From Subdoligranulum variabile (GTDB taxonomy: Bacteria > Bacillota > Clostridia > Oscillospirales > Ruminococcaceae): a stretch of 64,000 nt of DNA. The notes under the pieces are model-generated. The model ran no database searches and was not told where the DNA came from. It saw only the letters and a list, made by a program, of their open reading frames with translations. Location: positions 1,178,001-1,242,000 of the forward strand of contig NZ_CP102293.1 of the NCBI RefSeq assembly GCF_025152575.1, read 5' to 3'. This document shows, one piece after another, positions 38,737-47,048 of the stretch; position 1 is the first letter of the stretch; each line of letters opens with the position of its first letter. Made by a program: the position numbers and the translations under genes.

Positions 38737-39678
38737 TTACAGGGCCAGACCCGCACATTCGTCCAGTCCCAGCATCAGGTTCATGCACTGCACCGCCGCA
38801 CCCGAGGAGCCTTTGCCCAGATTGTCAAACAGGCTGATGAGCTGCATCTGGGTGCCGTCGGGGTTGGCCAGGCAGAAAATTTCCAGCCGGTCGGAACCGG
38901 CCAGCTTGTTGGCCGCCAGGAAACCGCCGTCCGTCCCCTCGCACAAAGGGTGGACCGCGATCATCTTCGCCCCGGCGTAGTAGCTTGCCAGGGTCTCGGC
39001 CACCTGGTCGGCGGTCAGGCCCAGGGCTGCCAGGTCCAGGGGGATCATCGTCTCCATGCCCGCGTAGTAGTCCGCCACGATGGGCACAAAGTTGGGGGCG
39101 GTGTCCAGCCCGGTGATGGCCTTCATCTCGGGCAGGTGCTTGTGGTGGAGCGCCAGGCCGTAGGGCCGCGGGGCGTTGAGGGCCGCATCCTCCCGGGGGG
39201 CCTCATACTGGGCGATCATCTTTTTGCCGCCGCCGGAGTACCCCGTCAGGCTGTAGCAGCAAAGCTGCGCCGTTTTGGGGATGAGTCCCTTTTCCACCAG
39301 CGGGGCCACCGGGGCAATGAAGCCGGTGGCATGGCAGCCCGGCACCGCCACACGGGTGGCGGCGGGGAGCTTTTCCCGGGTAGTGCCCAGTTCCGGCAGG
39401 CCGTAGAGCCAGTCGGGGCTGGTGCGGTGGGCGGTGGAGGTGTCCAGCACCCGCACGTCGGGCCGCAGCAGCGGCACCACCTCCCGGGCGGCGTCGTCCG
39501 GCAGGCAGAGGAAGGAGAGGTCGCTCTCGTTGATCACCGCTGCCCGGGCATGAACGTCCTTGCGGTCGGCCTCGGAAATGGTCAGAATTGTAAATTCCGG
39601 GCGCGCCGCCAGCCGGTCGGCGATGCGCAGCCCCGTGGTGCCGGCGGAGCCGTCCACGAAAATCTTGTACTTTGCCAC
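38737..39678 (-). CDS. argC: N-acetyl-gamma-glutamyl-phosphate reductase (short type)
   Basis: Reduces N-acetylglutamyl phosphate with NADPH. The 313-residue product is the shorter class. It has the nucleotide loop DGSAGTTGLR (about residues 9-18) and the catalytic cysteine in VPGCHATGF. CYSLTGYSGGGKKM, typical of the family, is present. It sits 18 bases after argH and 37 bases before argJ. Confidence 0.94.
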   Translation of the reverse strand: MAKYKIFVDGSAGTTGLRIADRLAARPEFTILTISEADRKDVHARAAVINESDLSFLCLPDDAAREVVPLLRPDVRVLDTSTAHRTSPDWLYGLPELGTTREKLPAATRVAVPGCHATGFIAPVAPLVEKGLIPKTAQLCCYSLTGYSGGGKKMIAQYEAPREDAALNAPRPYGLALHHKHLPEMKAITGLDTAPNFVPIVADYYAGMETMIPLDLAALGLTADQVAETLASYYAGAKMIAVHPLCEGTDGGFLAANKLAGSDRLEIFCLANPDGTQMQLISLFDNLGKGSSGAAVQCMNLMLGLDECAGLAL

Positions 39679-39696
39679 AAAAACACCTGTTTCTGT

Positions 39697-41079
<1,383 letters not shown>

Positions 41080-41111
41080 AAGAACCCTCCTTAGGGTGGT
41101 AACAACAAAAT

Positions 41112-41142
41112 CCGCCGTGGGCATACAGCCCGCCCACGGCGG
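41112..41142 (-). terminator. Hairpin between argG and argH
   Basis: The arms CCGCCGTGGGC and GCCCACGGCGG are followed on the minus strand by ATTTTGTTGTT. It lies inside the arginine operon and probably acts as a partial terminator or attenuator that lowers expression of the downstream genes relative to argG. Confidence 0.6.
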
Positions 41143-41169
41143 TACGGAATGGTTGCGGTCCTGAGGAAA

Positions 41170-42408
41170 TTATTCCTCGGTGGGCCAGCTCTTGGCCAGC
41201 TTGGCGCGCTCGGCGATGGGCAGGCCAAACAGGTTGATGAAGCCGGTGGCGTCGGCCTGGTTGTAATCCTCATCCTCGCCGAAGGAAGCGGTCTGCTCGT
41301 CGTAGAGGGTGTAGGGGCTGGTGACGCCGGCGTTGATCATGTTGCCCTTGTAGAGCTTGAGGGTCACATCACCGGTGACGGTCTTCTGCAGATCGTCGGT
41401 GAAGGCGGAGATGGCCTCCCGCAGCGGGGTGAACCACTGGCCGTTGTAGACCAGCTCGCCCATCTTCTGGGCGATGATCTCCTTGAAGTGGAAGCTCTCC
41501 TTGTCCAGAGTGATGGTCTCCAGAACGTTGTGGGCCTTGTAGAGGATGGCACCGCCGGGAGTCTCATAGACGCCGCGGCTCTTCATGCCCACCAGCCGGT
41601 TCTCCACGATGTCCAGCAGGCCGATGCCATTCTCGCCGCCCAGCTTGTTCAGGTATTCCACCAGCTCCACGCTGCCCATCTCCTTGCCGTCCACGGCGGT
41701 GGGGATGCCCTTCTCGAAGTGGATCTTCACGTAGGTGGGGGTGTCGGGGGCCTGTTCGGGGCTGACGCCCAGCTCCAGGAAGCCGGGCTTGTTGTACTGG
41801 GGCTCCAGAGAGGGCTTCTCCAGGTCCAGGCCCTCATGGCTCAGATGCCACAGGTTCTTGTCCTTGGAGTAGTTGGTCTCCCGGTTGATCTTCAGCGGAA
41901 TGTTGTGGGCCTCGGCGTAGTCGATCTCCTCGTCACGGCTCTTGATGTTCCACTCCCGCCAGGGGGCGATGATGGTCATGTCGGGGGCCATGGCCTTGAG
42001 GGTCAGCTCAAAACGGACCTGGTCGTTGCCCTTGCCGGTGCAGCCGTGGCAGATGGCGTCGGCGCCTTCCTTCTTGGCGATGTCCGCCAGGGCCTTGGCG
42101 ATGCAGGGACGGGCGTGAGAGGTGCCCAGCAGGTAATCCTCGTACTTGGCGTCCGCCTTCAGGCAGGGCCAGATGTAGTTCTCGATGTAGTCCTTCTTCA
42201 GGTCCAGCACGTAGAGCTTGGAGGCGCCGGTCTTGATGGCCTTCTCCTCCAGGCCGTCCAGCTCGGTGCCCTGGCCCACGTCACCGGAAACGGCGATGAC
42301 TTCGCAGTTGTTGTAGTTTTCCTTCAGCCAGGGGATGATGATGGAGGTGTCCAGGCCGCCGGAGTAGGCCAGTACGACTTTCTTGATGTCTTCTTTGTTC
42401 TTTTTCAT
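41170..42408 (-). CDS. argG: Argininosuccinate synthase
   Basis: Joins citrulline and aspartate with ATP. The 412-residue protein begins with the ATP-pyrophosphatase loop [13 protein letters not shown] and contains [15 protein letters not shown], both characteristic of ArgG. The ATG follows GGAGAGGG. It is the first gene of the operon argG-argH-argC-argJ-argB-argD-argF, which is complete for arginine from glutamate when carbamoyl phosphate is available. Confidence 0.96.
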   Translation of the reverse strand: MKKNKEDIKKVVLAYSGGLDTSIIIPWLKENYNNCEVIAVSGDVGQGTELDGLEEKAIKTGASKLYVLDLKKDYIENYIWPCLKADAKYEDYLLGTSHARPCIAKALADIAKKEGADAICHGCTGKGNDQVRFELTLKAMAPDMTIIAPWREWNIKSRDEEIDYAEAHNIPLKINRETNYSKDKNLWHLSHEGLDLEKPSLEPQYNKPGFLELGVSPEQAPDTPTYVKIHFEKGIPTAVDGKEMGSVELVEYLNKLGGENGIGLLDIVENRLVGMKSRGVYETPGGAILYKAHNVLETITLDKESFHFKEIIAQKMGELVYNGQWFTPLREAISAFTDDLQKTVTGDVTLKLYKGNMINAGVTSPYTLYDEQTASFGEDEDYNQADATGFINLFGLPIAERAKLAKSWPTEE

Positions 42409-42461
42409 GATCTTTCCCTCTCCTGTTGTGCCAGCGCCGGGGATCGGTTGCTTGCCGTCGC

Positions 42462-42475
42462 TGAATATTTATTCA
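42462..42475. promoter_or_regulatory. ArgR (ARG) box before argG
   Basis: TGAATATTTATTCA fits the ARG-box consensus TGAATnnnnATTCA exactly. It lies between the argG -10 and its start codon, so an ArgR repressor would block transcription when arginine is abundant. A related TGAATATTCA lies at 42605-42614 and may assist. Confidence 0.75.
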
Positions 42476-42488
42476 TTCATCGATGTAT

Positions 42489-42517
42489 ATTATACAACTT
42501 TTGCGGCAAAAGACAAG
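42489..42517 (-). promoter_or_regulatory. argG promoter
   Basis: On the minus strand TATAAT (42489-42494) has a weak -35 (TTGTCT, 16 bases, or CTTGTC, 17 bases) upstream. The ArgR box is immediately downstream. The rest of the 257-base gap shows no other feature. Confidence 0.65.
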
Positions 42518-42665
42518 TGGAAAACCGCACAAAGGAGTTTCCACATTCCGACTGTTTTTAGTCGTTCTGTACAGCGGAGCGGCTCTTCTATGCGGTTTTG
42601 TGCATGAATATTCATTTTTACTTGCAGAGTTCCCACGGGTCACCGCAGTTTTTCCGCTTTACTAT

Positions 42666-43565
42666 TTATACAACCGTGCAATCCTGCAGCACCAATTCGA
42701 TTTCCGCCTCATCCAATTGCAGCCGCACGGGGGCGGGTGGATCGGCGGGGGGATTCAGCTCATAGGCCCAGTAGCCCAGATCCAGCCAGCGGCCGAACTT
42801 GTAGCCGCTGTTCTTCTCCACCCCGTAGCGGGTGAAGCCCAGTGCCTTGTGGAAGGCATCGCTCTGGGGATTGGGCCGGGTGATGAGGGCAAAGGCGTTG
42901 TGATACCCCTGCCGGCGCAGCAGTTCCAGCAGCGCGGTGTAGAGCCTGCGGCCGGTGCCCTGGCCCAGCACGTCGGGGGCGCAGTAGACGGTGGTCTCCA
43001 CGTCCCAGGCGAAGGCCCGCCGGGTGTGCCAGGGATGGGCGCAGGCGTAGCCCGCCAGCCGCCCGTCGGCGGTATAGGCCACCAGGAAGGGGGCTTTCTC
43101 CAGCACTTCGGCGATGTTCTGCCGGTACTCCGCCTCGGTGGACAGCTCGTACTGGAAGGTCTGGGTGCCGTGGGTCACATACCAATTATAAAGAGCCACC
43201 ACATCCGCCGCATCGTCGGGGGTGGCCATCCGCACGGTGAGCCGGCTGCGGGCCGCCCAGTCGGCGGCCAGAGCCTCCTTGTCGGATTTGGACAGTTTTT
43301 TCAGGGCCGCTTCCCGCTTGAGGGCCGCGCTTTTGTCGGCACAGACTTCGGCGTAGGCCAGCCGCACAGCGGATTTTCCGTGGCTTTTGGTGTATCTGGC
43401 GCCGCCCGCCCCGGTGCGGTGGGCGCGGAGCCGCCGGGCCAGATCGTTGGTCCAGCCCGCATAGAGGCTGCCGTCGGCGCAGCGCAGCAGGTAGACCCAG
43501 GCCGGGGTGTGGGGCAGACGGTCGGCGGCCAGGCTGGCCGCCGGGCCAAACCCTTCGGCGCTCAT
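42666..43565 (-). CDS. GIY-YIG nuclease domain fused to a GNAT acetyltransferase
   Basis: The 299-residue protein joins two enzymes. Residues about 22-100 are a compact UPF0213/YhbQ-type GIY-YIG domain (WVYLLRCADGSLYAGWTN, then ARRLRAH). Residues about 108-270 are a phosphinothricin-acetyltransferase-like GNAT domain, with the acetyl-CoA loop VLGQGTGRRLY and the family ending NPQSDAFHKALGF. The two domains are normally separate proteins. It overlaps the MYG1-like gene upstream in an ATGA junction, so they are co-translated. Whether both sites are active is open. The key Arg after the nuclease core (ARRL) is kept. Confidence 0.85.
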   Translation of the reverse strand: MSAEGFGPAASLAADRLPHTPAWVYLLRCADGSLYAGWTNDLARRLRAHRTGAGGARYTKSHGKSAVRLAYAEVCADKSAALKREAALKKLSKSDKEALAADWAARSRLTVRMATPDDAADVVALYNWYVTHGTQTFQYELSTEAEYRQNIAEVLEKAPFLVAYTADGRLAGYACAHPWHTRRAFAWDVETTVYCAPDVLGQGTGRRLYTALLELLRRQGYHNAFALITRPNPQSDAFHKALGFTRYGVEKNSGYKFGRWLDLGYWAYELNPPADPPAPVRLQLDEAEIELVLQDCTVV

Positions 43566-44395
43566 TCGCTCACCGGGCGGCCGGCGGCCCGCAGGGTGCG
43601 GCGGCAGGCCTCGATGGCGGTGGCCTTGTCGTCGGCGGTGATCAGGAACCGGCTGGGATGGCAGAACCGCAGCCCCAGGCCGCTGATTTCCCGCAGCTGG
43701 GCTTCCGGCTTACCGGCCCAGGCCGGCGGGAAGGGCAGCTTGCTGCGCTTGGTGCGGTGGTCGTTGACGCACTGGGCGCTGTAGCCGCCCCGCTGGCTGG
43801 GATACACCACAAAGAGGGCGTCGGTCTTGTACAGGCCGTTTTTCCAGGGCATGTAGGCGGGCAGCACCACAATGCCGTCCCGCATGTTGGCGTAGGCCCG
43901 GCGCACCGTCTCGTCGGCGCGGTTCACGGCGTTGGCCGCAGCGATCTCGTTTTCCAGGATCTGCTTGGCCACCGGCACCGCCCGCCAGAAACATTCGTCG
44001 GGGTCGGCCTTCTGGTCCCACACCGGGTTGAAGCTGCCGATGGCGTCGGCCAGGGAGTTCTGCTCGCCGGTGTTGTCGTTCAGGTCCAGGGGCTGGATGA
44101 AGTTCTCATCCAGCAGCCGGGCCTGGTGCTCCCCCACCAGCTGGGCCCCCAGCACCCGCCACAAAAGGCCGAAGGCCGCGTAGGGTACGCCGTTGGGGCG
44201 GGTCTCCCGGGGTTCCGAGTGGTGGTCGAACATGCCGCCCCCCACATCGTAGACGATGCCCTCGAAGTCGTCGGGCACCGTGAAACCCCGGGTGATCCTG
44301 ATGTCGGGGCGCACGATCTGCAAAAGCGCCGTGGAAAACACATCGTCGGCATGGAACTTGCCGCCGTGGGTAAAGCCGTTTGCGGGTATCTTCAT
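43562..44395 (-). CDS. MYG1/UPF0160-family metal-dependent phosphohydrolase
   Basis: The 277-residue protein opens with THGGKFHADDVFSTALL and has VYDVGGGMFDHHS about 35 residues later, both signatures of the MYG1 family of DHH-like metal-dependent nucleases known from eukaryotic organelles and many bacteria. The histidines and aspartates that would bind metal are retained. The start follows CAGGAGACAA. A TGG-TATAAT extended -10 (44425-44430) lies just upstream. It is the first gene of a two-gene unit with the GIY-YIG/GNAT fusion, which hints at nucleic acid turnover. Its exact substrate here is unknown. Confidence 0.88.
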   Translation of the reverse strand: MKIPANGFTHGGKFHADDVFSTALLQIVRPDIRITRGFTVPDDFEGIVYDVGGGMFDHHSEPRETRPNGVPYAAFGLLWRVLGAQLVGEHQARLLDENFIQPLDLNDNTGEQNSLADAIGSFNPVWDQKADPDECFWRAVPVAKQILENEIAAANAVNRADETVRRAYANMRDGIVVLPAYMPWKNGLYKTDALFVVYPSQRGGYSAQCVNDHRTKRSKLPFPPAWAGKPEAQLREISGLGLRFCHPSRFLITADDKATAIEACRRTLRAAGRPVSE

Positions 44396-44472
44396 AACAG
44401 TTGTCTCCTGGTTTGTTTTTTGTCATTATACCACAACCGGCAAGCGGTTGCACGGCCCGTCCACAGAAAAAA

Positions 44473-44512
44473 AGAGCAGACTGCACCGTCGTCTCCCCGT
44501 GCAGTCCGCTCT
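44473..44512 (-). terminator. Terminator after the small cysteine-rich protein gene
   Basis: Arms AGAGCGGACTGCAC and GTGCAGTCTGCTCT with a twelve-base loop are followed on the minus strand by seven T residues. Confidence 0.9.
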
Positions 44513-44529
44513 CCGGCGGCCCTATGGAT

Positions 44530-44733
44530 TCAGTGGCCCATCTGGGGGCCTATGTACCCGCCCGCCTGCCAGTAACTGTACAGCACCTGACGGCAGACTT
44601 CGTTGGCGCGGCGCAGGTACTCCTTGCGGCGCTGCTGGTCCTCGTGCTGGCGCTGCTGCAAAACGCGCCAGGCGGCACAGGTCTTGTGGCAGCCTTCGCA
44701 GTAATGGGAACAGTGGGTCTGACAGGGCAGCAT
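44530..44733 (-). CDS. Small cysteine-rich protein
   Basis: The 67-residue product has five cysteines in CQTHCSHYCEGCHKTC at its N-terminus, spaced as in a metal-binding knuckle, followed by a basic helical stretch (RVLQQRQHEDQQRRKEYLRR). The ATG follows GGGAGG by eight bases and a strong terminator follows the gene, so it is almost certainly expressed. I do not recognise the family. Zinc or iron binding is inferred from cysteine spacing. Confidence 0.65.
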   Translation of the reverse strand: MLPCQTHCSHYCEGCHKTCAAWRVLQQRQHEDQQRRKEYLRRANEVCRQVLYSYWQAGGYIGPQMGH

Positions 44734-44900
44734 GGGCGGTTCCTCCCTTATCGTGGTTGTGAAGTTTCACGGAGAATGAGAAAATCGGTTTGAACGGCGG
44801 ACGGGGCCGAAAGGAATGTGCAAAAAGGCGGGAAAAGCCGTTTTTTAACCCAATAACGTAAAATTTAATGATGCGTGAACGGAAAAGTTCGCATAAAAAA

Positions 44901-44936
44901 TGCAAGTCCCTGAAAAGGGGCTTGCAAATTTTTTTT
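44901..44936. terminator. Bidirectional hairpin with T runs on both sides
   Basis: TGCAAGTCCCT and AGGGGCTTGCA (one mismatch) form the stem. T runs follow on both strands. It is the last host-like feature before the prophage. Confidence 0.7.
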
Positions 44937-44990
44937 GCCCATTTTAGGGCGCTTTTTGTGGACACCGGGGAGAGGGGCTATTGTTACTGA

Positions 44991-45206
44991 TGTACTGTTT
45001 GAAATACGTTCAAACAGTATTTAAAACCCCCGAAATCATCCTGCATAATTTACGAAACAGCGCGTTTTAACGGCTATTAAAACGGATTAAATAGACCAAG
45101 AAATGAAACGAAAAGAGATACACCATTCCCACCCTTATTTATGCGATTTAATGGAAACATTTTGTTTCTATTAAACACACCTGTTTCCTTTACGATATAT
45201 CGTAAA
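44991..45206. repeat. Candidate left end with transposase-binding repeats
   Basis: The stretch starts TGTACTGTTTGAAATACG, similar in form to the start of the phage Mu left end. The motif CTGTTT-four bases-TACG occurs at 44995-45008 and again at 45181-45194, and inverted AAACAG copies occur near 45012 and 45051. A perfect inverted repeat (TACTGTTTGAA, 44993-45019) and a palindrome TTTACGATATATCGTAAA (45189-45206) are also here. Mu-type ends start with TG and carry repeated transposase sites. Binding is not shown. Confidence 0.4.
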
Positions 45207-45318
45207 AAAGATTCTATGATGAAGCCATGCAAAAGCGGAAAGGTTTCCATTACTCATTCTCAAATACGCCTATAACTGAAAGTGTTATTTCCCAACAATA
45301 CCGATACAAAGCGCTCTT

Positions 45319-45660
45319 TTATTTGGTAAATGAATCGCGCAGGGTGTTTAACCGAGCCACTTCCTTTTCGATAAGTATATCAATGATTTCTCTTCCGGCC
45401 GGATCAAGCAGTCTATACCGCTCAATCATTGTGTATTCATCTTGTGAAATAGCTCGGGGCTTCGGAGAGTCGTCGAAATCTTCCAGTGTACAACTCAAAG
45501 CTCGCGCGATTGCTTTAACGGTTTCCAATTGTGGATCACGAGTAATTCCATTGATAATCTTGTTCAAAGTTCCTTTTGGAACGCCAGATCTATCCGACAG
45601 TTCATCAATCGTCATTCCTGCCTGTTTCCTTTTTTGCGATATGAGTGCTCCGATATCCAT
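45319..45660 (-). CDS. XRE-family repressor of the prophage
   Basis: A 113-residue regulator with an N-terminal helix-turn-helix domain (ISQKRKQAGMTIDELSDRSG and VPKGTLNKIING). The C-terminal part is helical. It lies leftmost and divergent to the early genes, the position of repressor c in Mu. It most likely keeps the early promoter off during lysogeny by binding the paired operators around 45722-45809. The start lies next to its promoter at 45686-45714. Confidence 0.85.
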   Translation of the reverse strand: MDIGALISQKRKQAGMTIDELSDRSGVPKGTLNKIINGITRDPQLETVKAIARALSCTLEDFDDSPKPRAISQDEYTMIERYRLLDPAGREIIDILIEKEVARLNTLRDSFTK

Positions 45661-45685
45661 TTACATTTCCCCCTTTATGGATTTT

Positions 45686-45714
45686 AGTATATCGTTTTCG
45701 CATAAGTGCGTCAA
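45686..45714 (-). promoter_or_regulatory. Repressor gene promoter
   Basis: On the minus strand TTGACG (45709-45714), a 17-base spacer and TATACT (45686-45691). Confidence 0.75.
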
Positions 45715-45721
45715 CAAAAAA

Positions 45722-45736
45722 TGCCGAATACGGAAC
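45722..45736. promoter_or_regulatory. Operator copy 1 of the lysis-lysogeny switch
   Basis: TGCCGAATACGGAAC is repeated in inverted form at 45795-45809 with one mismatch. It lies between the two divergent promoters, seven bases from the repressor promoter -35. Confidence 0.65.
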
Positions 45737-45755
45737 AAAAACACACATAAACGGG

Positions 45756-45784
45756 TTGACAAATTCCGTTTAAGGCATTATATT
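45756..45784 (+). promoter_or_regulatory. Early promoter of the prophage
   Basis: Consensus TTGACA (45756-45761), a 17-base spacer and TATATT (45779-45784). It drives the early operon and lies between the two operator copies. Confidence 0.8.
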
Positions 45785-45794
45785 GTAATAAAGA

Positions 45795-45809
45795 GTTCCG
45801 TATTCGGTA
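45795..45809. promoter_or_regulatory. Operator copy 2 of the lysis-lysogeny switch
   Basis: GTTCCGTATTCGGTA is the inverted copy of operator 1. It lies directly downstream of the early -10, where a bound protein would block the start of transcription. Confidence 0.65.
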
Positions 45810-45826
45810 TTTTTGGAGGTGCTGAG

Positions 45827-46033
45827 ATGTGTTATAGATTCTTGGAAGAAAAAATTAAGGAACGCGGAATTAAAAAGACTGCGATTTCCGTCGCGATAGG
45901 CGTAACGCCACGAGCTTTTAATAATAAGCTGTCAGGGAAAAGTCCCTTTACTTGGCCGGAAGTCCAAACAATTCAAAAGCGCTTCTTTCCGGATCTGGAC
46001 AAAGACAGGCTATTTCAACAAGAATCAGCCTAA
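45827..46033 (+). CDS. Small Ner/Cro-like early regulator
   Basis: The 68-residue product has one helix-turn-helix (KKTAISVAIGVTPRAFNNKL). As the first early gene, opposite the repressor, it occupies the place of ner in Mu, which turns down early transcription. The ATG at 45827 follows TTTGGAGGT; a longer open frame upstream is not used because this strong site starts here and the promoter lies just before it. Five bases after its stop codon the first hammerhead-like RNA begins. Confidence 0.75.
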   Translation: MCYRFLEEKIKERGIKKTAISVAIGVTPRAFNNKLSGKSPFTWPEVQTIQKRFFPDLDKDRLFQQESA

Positions 46034-46037
46034 TTAG

Positions 46038-46098
46038 TTGCCGAAACCGCCAGAGATGGCGGTCTGCCGGGGATGGCCGCCCGGTACTGATGAGGCAG
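46038..46098 (+). ncRNA. Hammerhead ribozyme, type II topology, copy 1
   Basis: All parts of the hammerhead core are present in type II order. Stem II strand TTGCC; GAAA (46043-46046); stem III CCGCC/GGCGG with six-base loop; cleavage triplet GTC (46062-46064); stem I TGCCGGG/CCCGGTA with an eight-base loop; CTGATGA (46087-46093); and stem II strand GGCAG. A15.1 and U16.1 pair as required. Predicted cleavage is between 46064 and 46065. The ribozyme lies between the early regulator stop and the next gene. Confidence 0.88.
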
Positions 46099-46119
46099 GC
46101 CAAGAAAGGAGAAATCTGG

Positions 46120-46362
46120 ATGCAAGTCTTGTATATCCTGGTAAAACGGGATTCCTGGAGCGGTGCAGGCTCCACCGTGGTCGAAAGCTATACCGACAAA
46201 GACATCGCCATACAGAAGCGGGATGAACTGAACCGAGCCGATGTTCGCAGACAAAAAGCCTGGTGCCGCCGCCATGGCCGCACCTGCCACCCTTGGGATA
46301 GATACCAGGTCACTAAGGAGACCCGGTACCAGGATGGCCGCATCCAGTGGGAACCGGCATGA
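46120..46362 (+). CDS. Early phage protein of unknown function
   Basis: An 80-residue product beginning MQVLYILVKRDSW, with a charged middle (KDIAIQKRDELNRADVRRQK) and a Trp- and His-rich end. The start follows AAAGGAG by nine bases. It is the first of three small genes between two hammerhead-like RNAs and overlaps the next gene in an ATGA junction. No family is recognised. Confidence 0.65.
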   Translation: MQVLYILVKRDSWSGAGSTVVESYTDKDIAIQKRDELNRADVRRQKAWCRRHGRTCHPWDRYQVTKETRYQDGRIQWEPA

Positions 46363-46736
46363 AGATAATCGACGCGATCCAGGAGGCCATGGGGCCGAGA
46401 TACACCACACTGGAGGACGCTCTGAACTGGTGGGCGTGGCCCGAGCATTGGCGGCGCGGCGCATGGGACAGTGATTTTGTGACAGGTATGAAGACTGTTA
46501 AAACGGCGTTTAATCGTCCATTCAAAAAGGAGGAAAAAGGGTTGGAAGATGCAATCTTGACGGCGCTGAAAGAAATGACCGGCGAAGAGCCCGGCACGAT
46601 CGAGAAGGCGCTGGAGCGGCATTACCGCCGGGAGCTGCTGGACATCTGGCTACGGTATGAGGGCTTGATCGGCTATACTGGTGAGATCCTGTATGTGATG
46701 GAGGCGCTTGGTTATGACATTGATACCGAAGAATGA
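46359..46736 (+). CDS. Early phage protein of unknown function
   Basis: A 125-residue product with a Trp-rich N-terminal segment (DALNWWAWPEHWRRG), a lysine-rich middle and a helical C-terminus (IEKALERHYRRELLDIWL). It overlaps the preceding gene by four bases and the following gene by 23. Not recognised. The location before the transposase suggests an early regulatory or anti-host role, but this is only position-based. Confidence 0.65.
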   Translation: MKIIDAIQEAMGPRYTTLEDALNWWAWPEHWRRGAWDSDFVTGMKTVKTAFNRPFKKEEKGLEDAILTALKEMTGEEPGTIEKALERHYRRELLDIWLRYEGLIGYTGEILYVMEALGYDIDTEE

Positions 46737-46965
46737 CCGGGTGCCGGTTCAGAAGCTGGGCGATCCACTGCTGGTTGGCGAGACTTACCCCAATGCTGGG
46801 AGCCAATACAAGGTGCTGAAGGTGGAAGGGTACTATGGGGATGCCTGGGTGCAGAACATCAAAAGCGGATGGACCTGCAAGGCACACCGCCCGGCCCTGT
46901 ACCTGATGCCGGATGGACAGATCGAACTGCAATGGGCTTACAGCACAGACGGACACTTTGAATAA
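46714..46965 (+). CDS. Early phage protein of unknown function
   Basis: An 83-residue product with alternating short strands (YKVLKVEGYYGDAWVQNI), perhaps a small beta-barrel. The ATG at 46714 follows GGAGG by nine bases, inside the end of the previous gene. The stop codon lies a few bases from the second hammerhead-like RNA. Not recognised. Confidence 0.65.
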   Translation: MTLIPKNDRVPVQKLGDPLLVGETYPNAGSQYKVLKVEGYYGDAWVQNIKSGWTCKAHRPALYLMPDGQIELQWAYSTDGHFE

Positions 46966-47028
46966 CAGCCGAAACGGCCCTGCGGGGCCGTCTGCTGAGG
47001 GTTGACCGCCCAGCACTGAGGATGGCAG
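46966..47028 (+). ncRNA. Hammerhead ribozyme, type II topology, copy 2
   Basis: The same architecture as copy 1 with different stems. GAAA (46971-46974); stem III CGGCCC/GGGCCG with a four-base loop; GTC (46990-46992); stem I TGCTG-A-GG/CCCAGCA with an eight-base loop like that of copy 1; CTGAGGA (47016-47022). Stem II (GCC/GGC) needs one extra base after the core, so it is weaker. Predicted cleavage is between 46992 and 46993. Base pairs change on both sides relative to copy 1, which is covariation. It ends at the transposase gene. Confidence 0.75.
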
Positions 47029-47048
47029 GTCGGAGTGAGGTGAGGATT

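Larger units (their letters stand above)
44734..45318. other. Intergenic region holding the host-prophage junction
   Basis: No protein gene is supported. It contains upstream sequence of the cysteine-rich gene, a bidirectional terminator-like hairpin (44901-44936), and an AT-rich, repeat-bearing stretch from about 44990 that I take to be the prophage left end. Confidence 0.6.

Noticed and set aside
45227..46033. 268-codon open frame across the prophage control region
   Set aside because: The frame runs through the divergent promoters and operators. The true gene starts at 45827 with a strong ribosome-binding site.
47022..47048. ATG at 47022 as the transposase start
   Set aside because: No ribosome-binding site and it lies inside the ribozyme core; the TTG at 47049 is better placed, although the question stays open.
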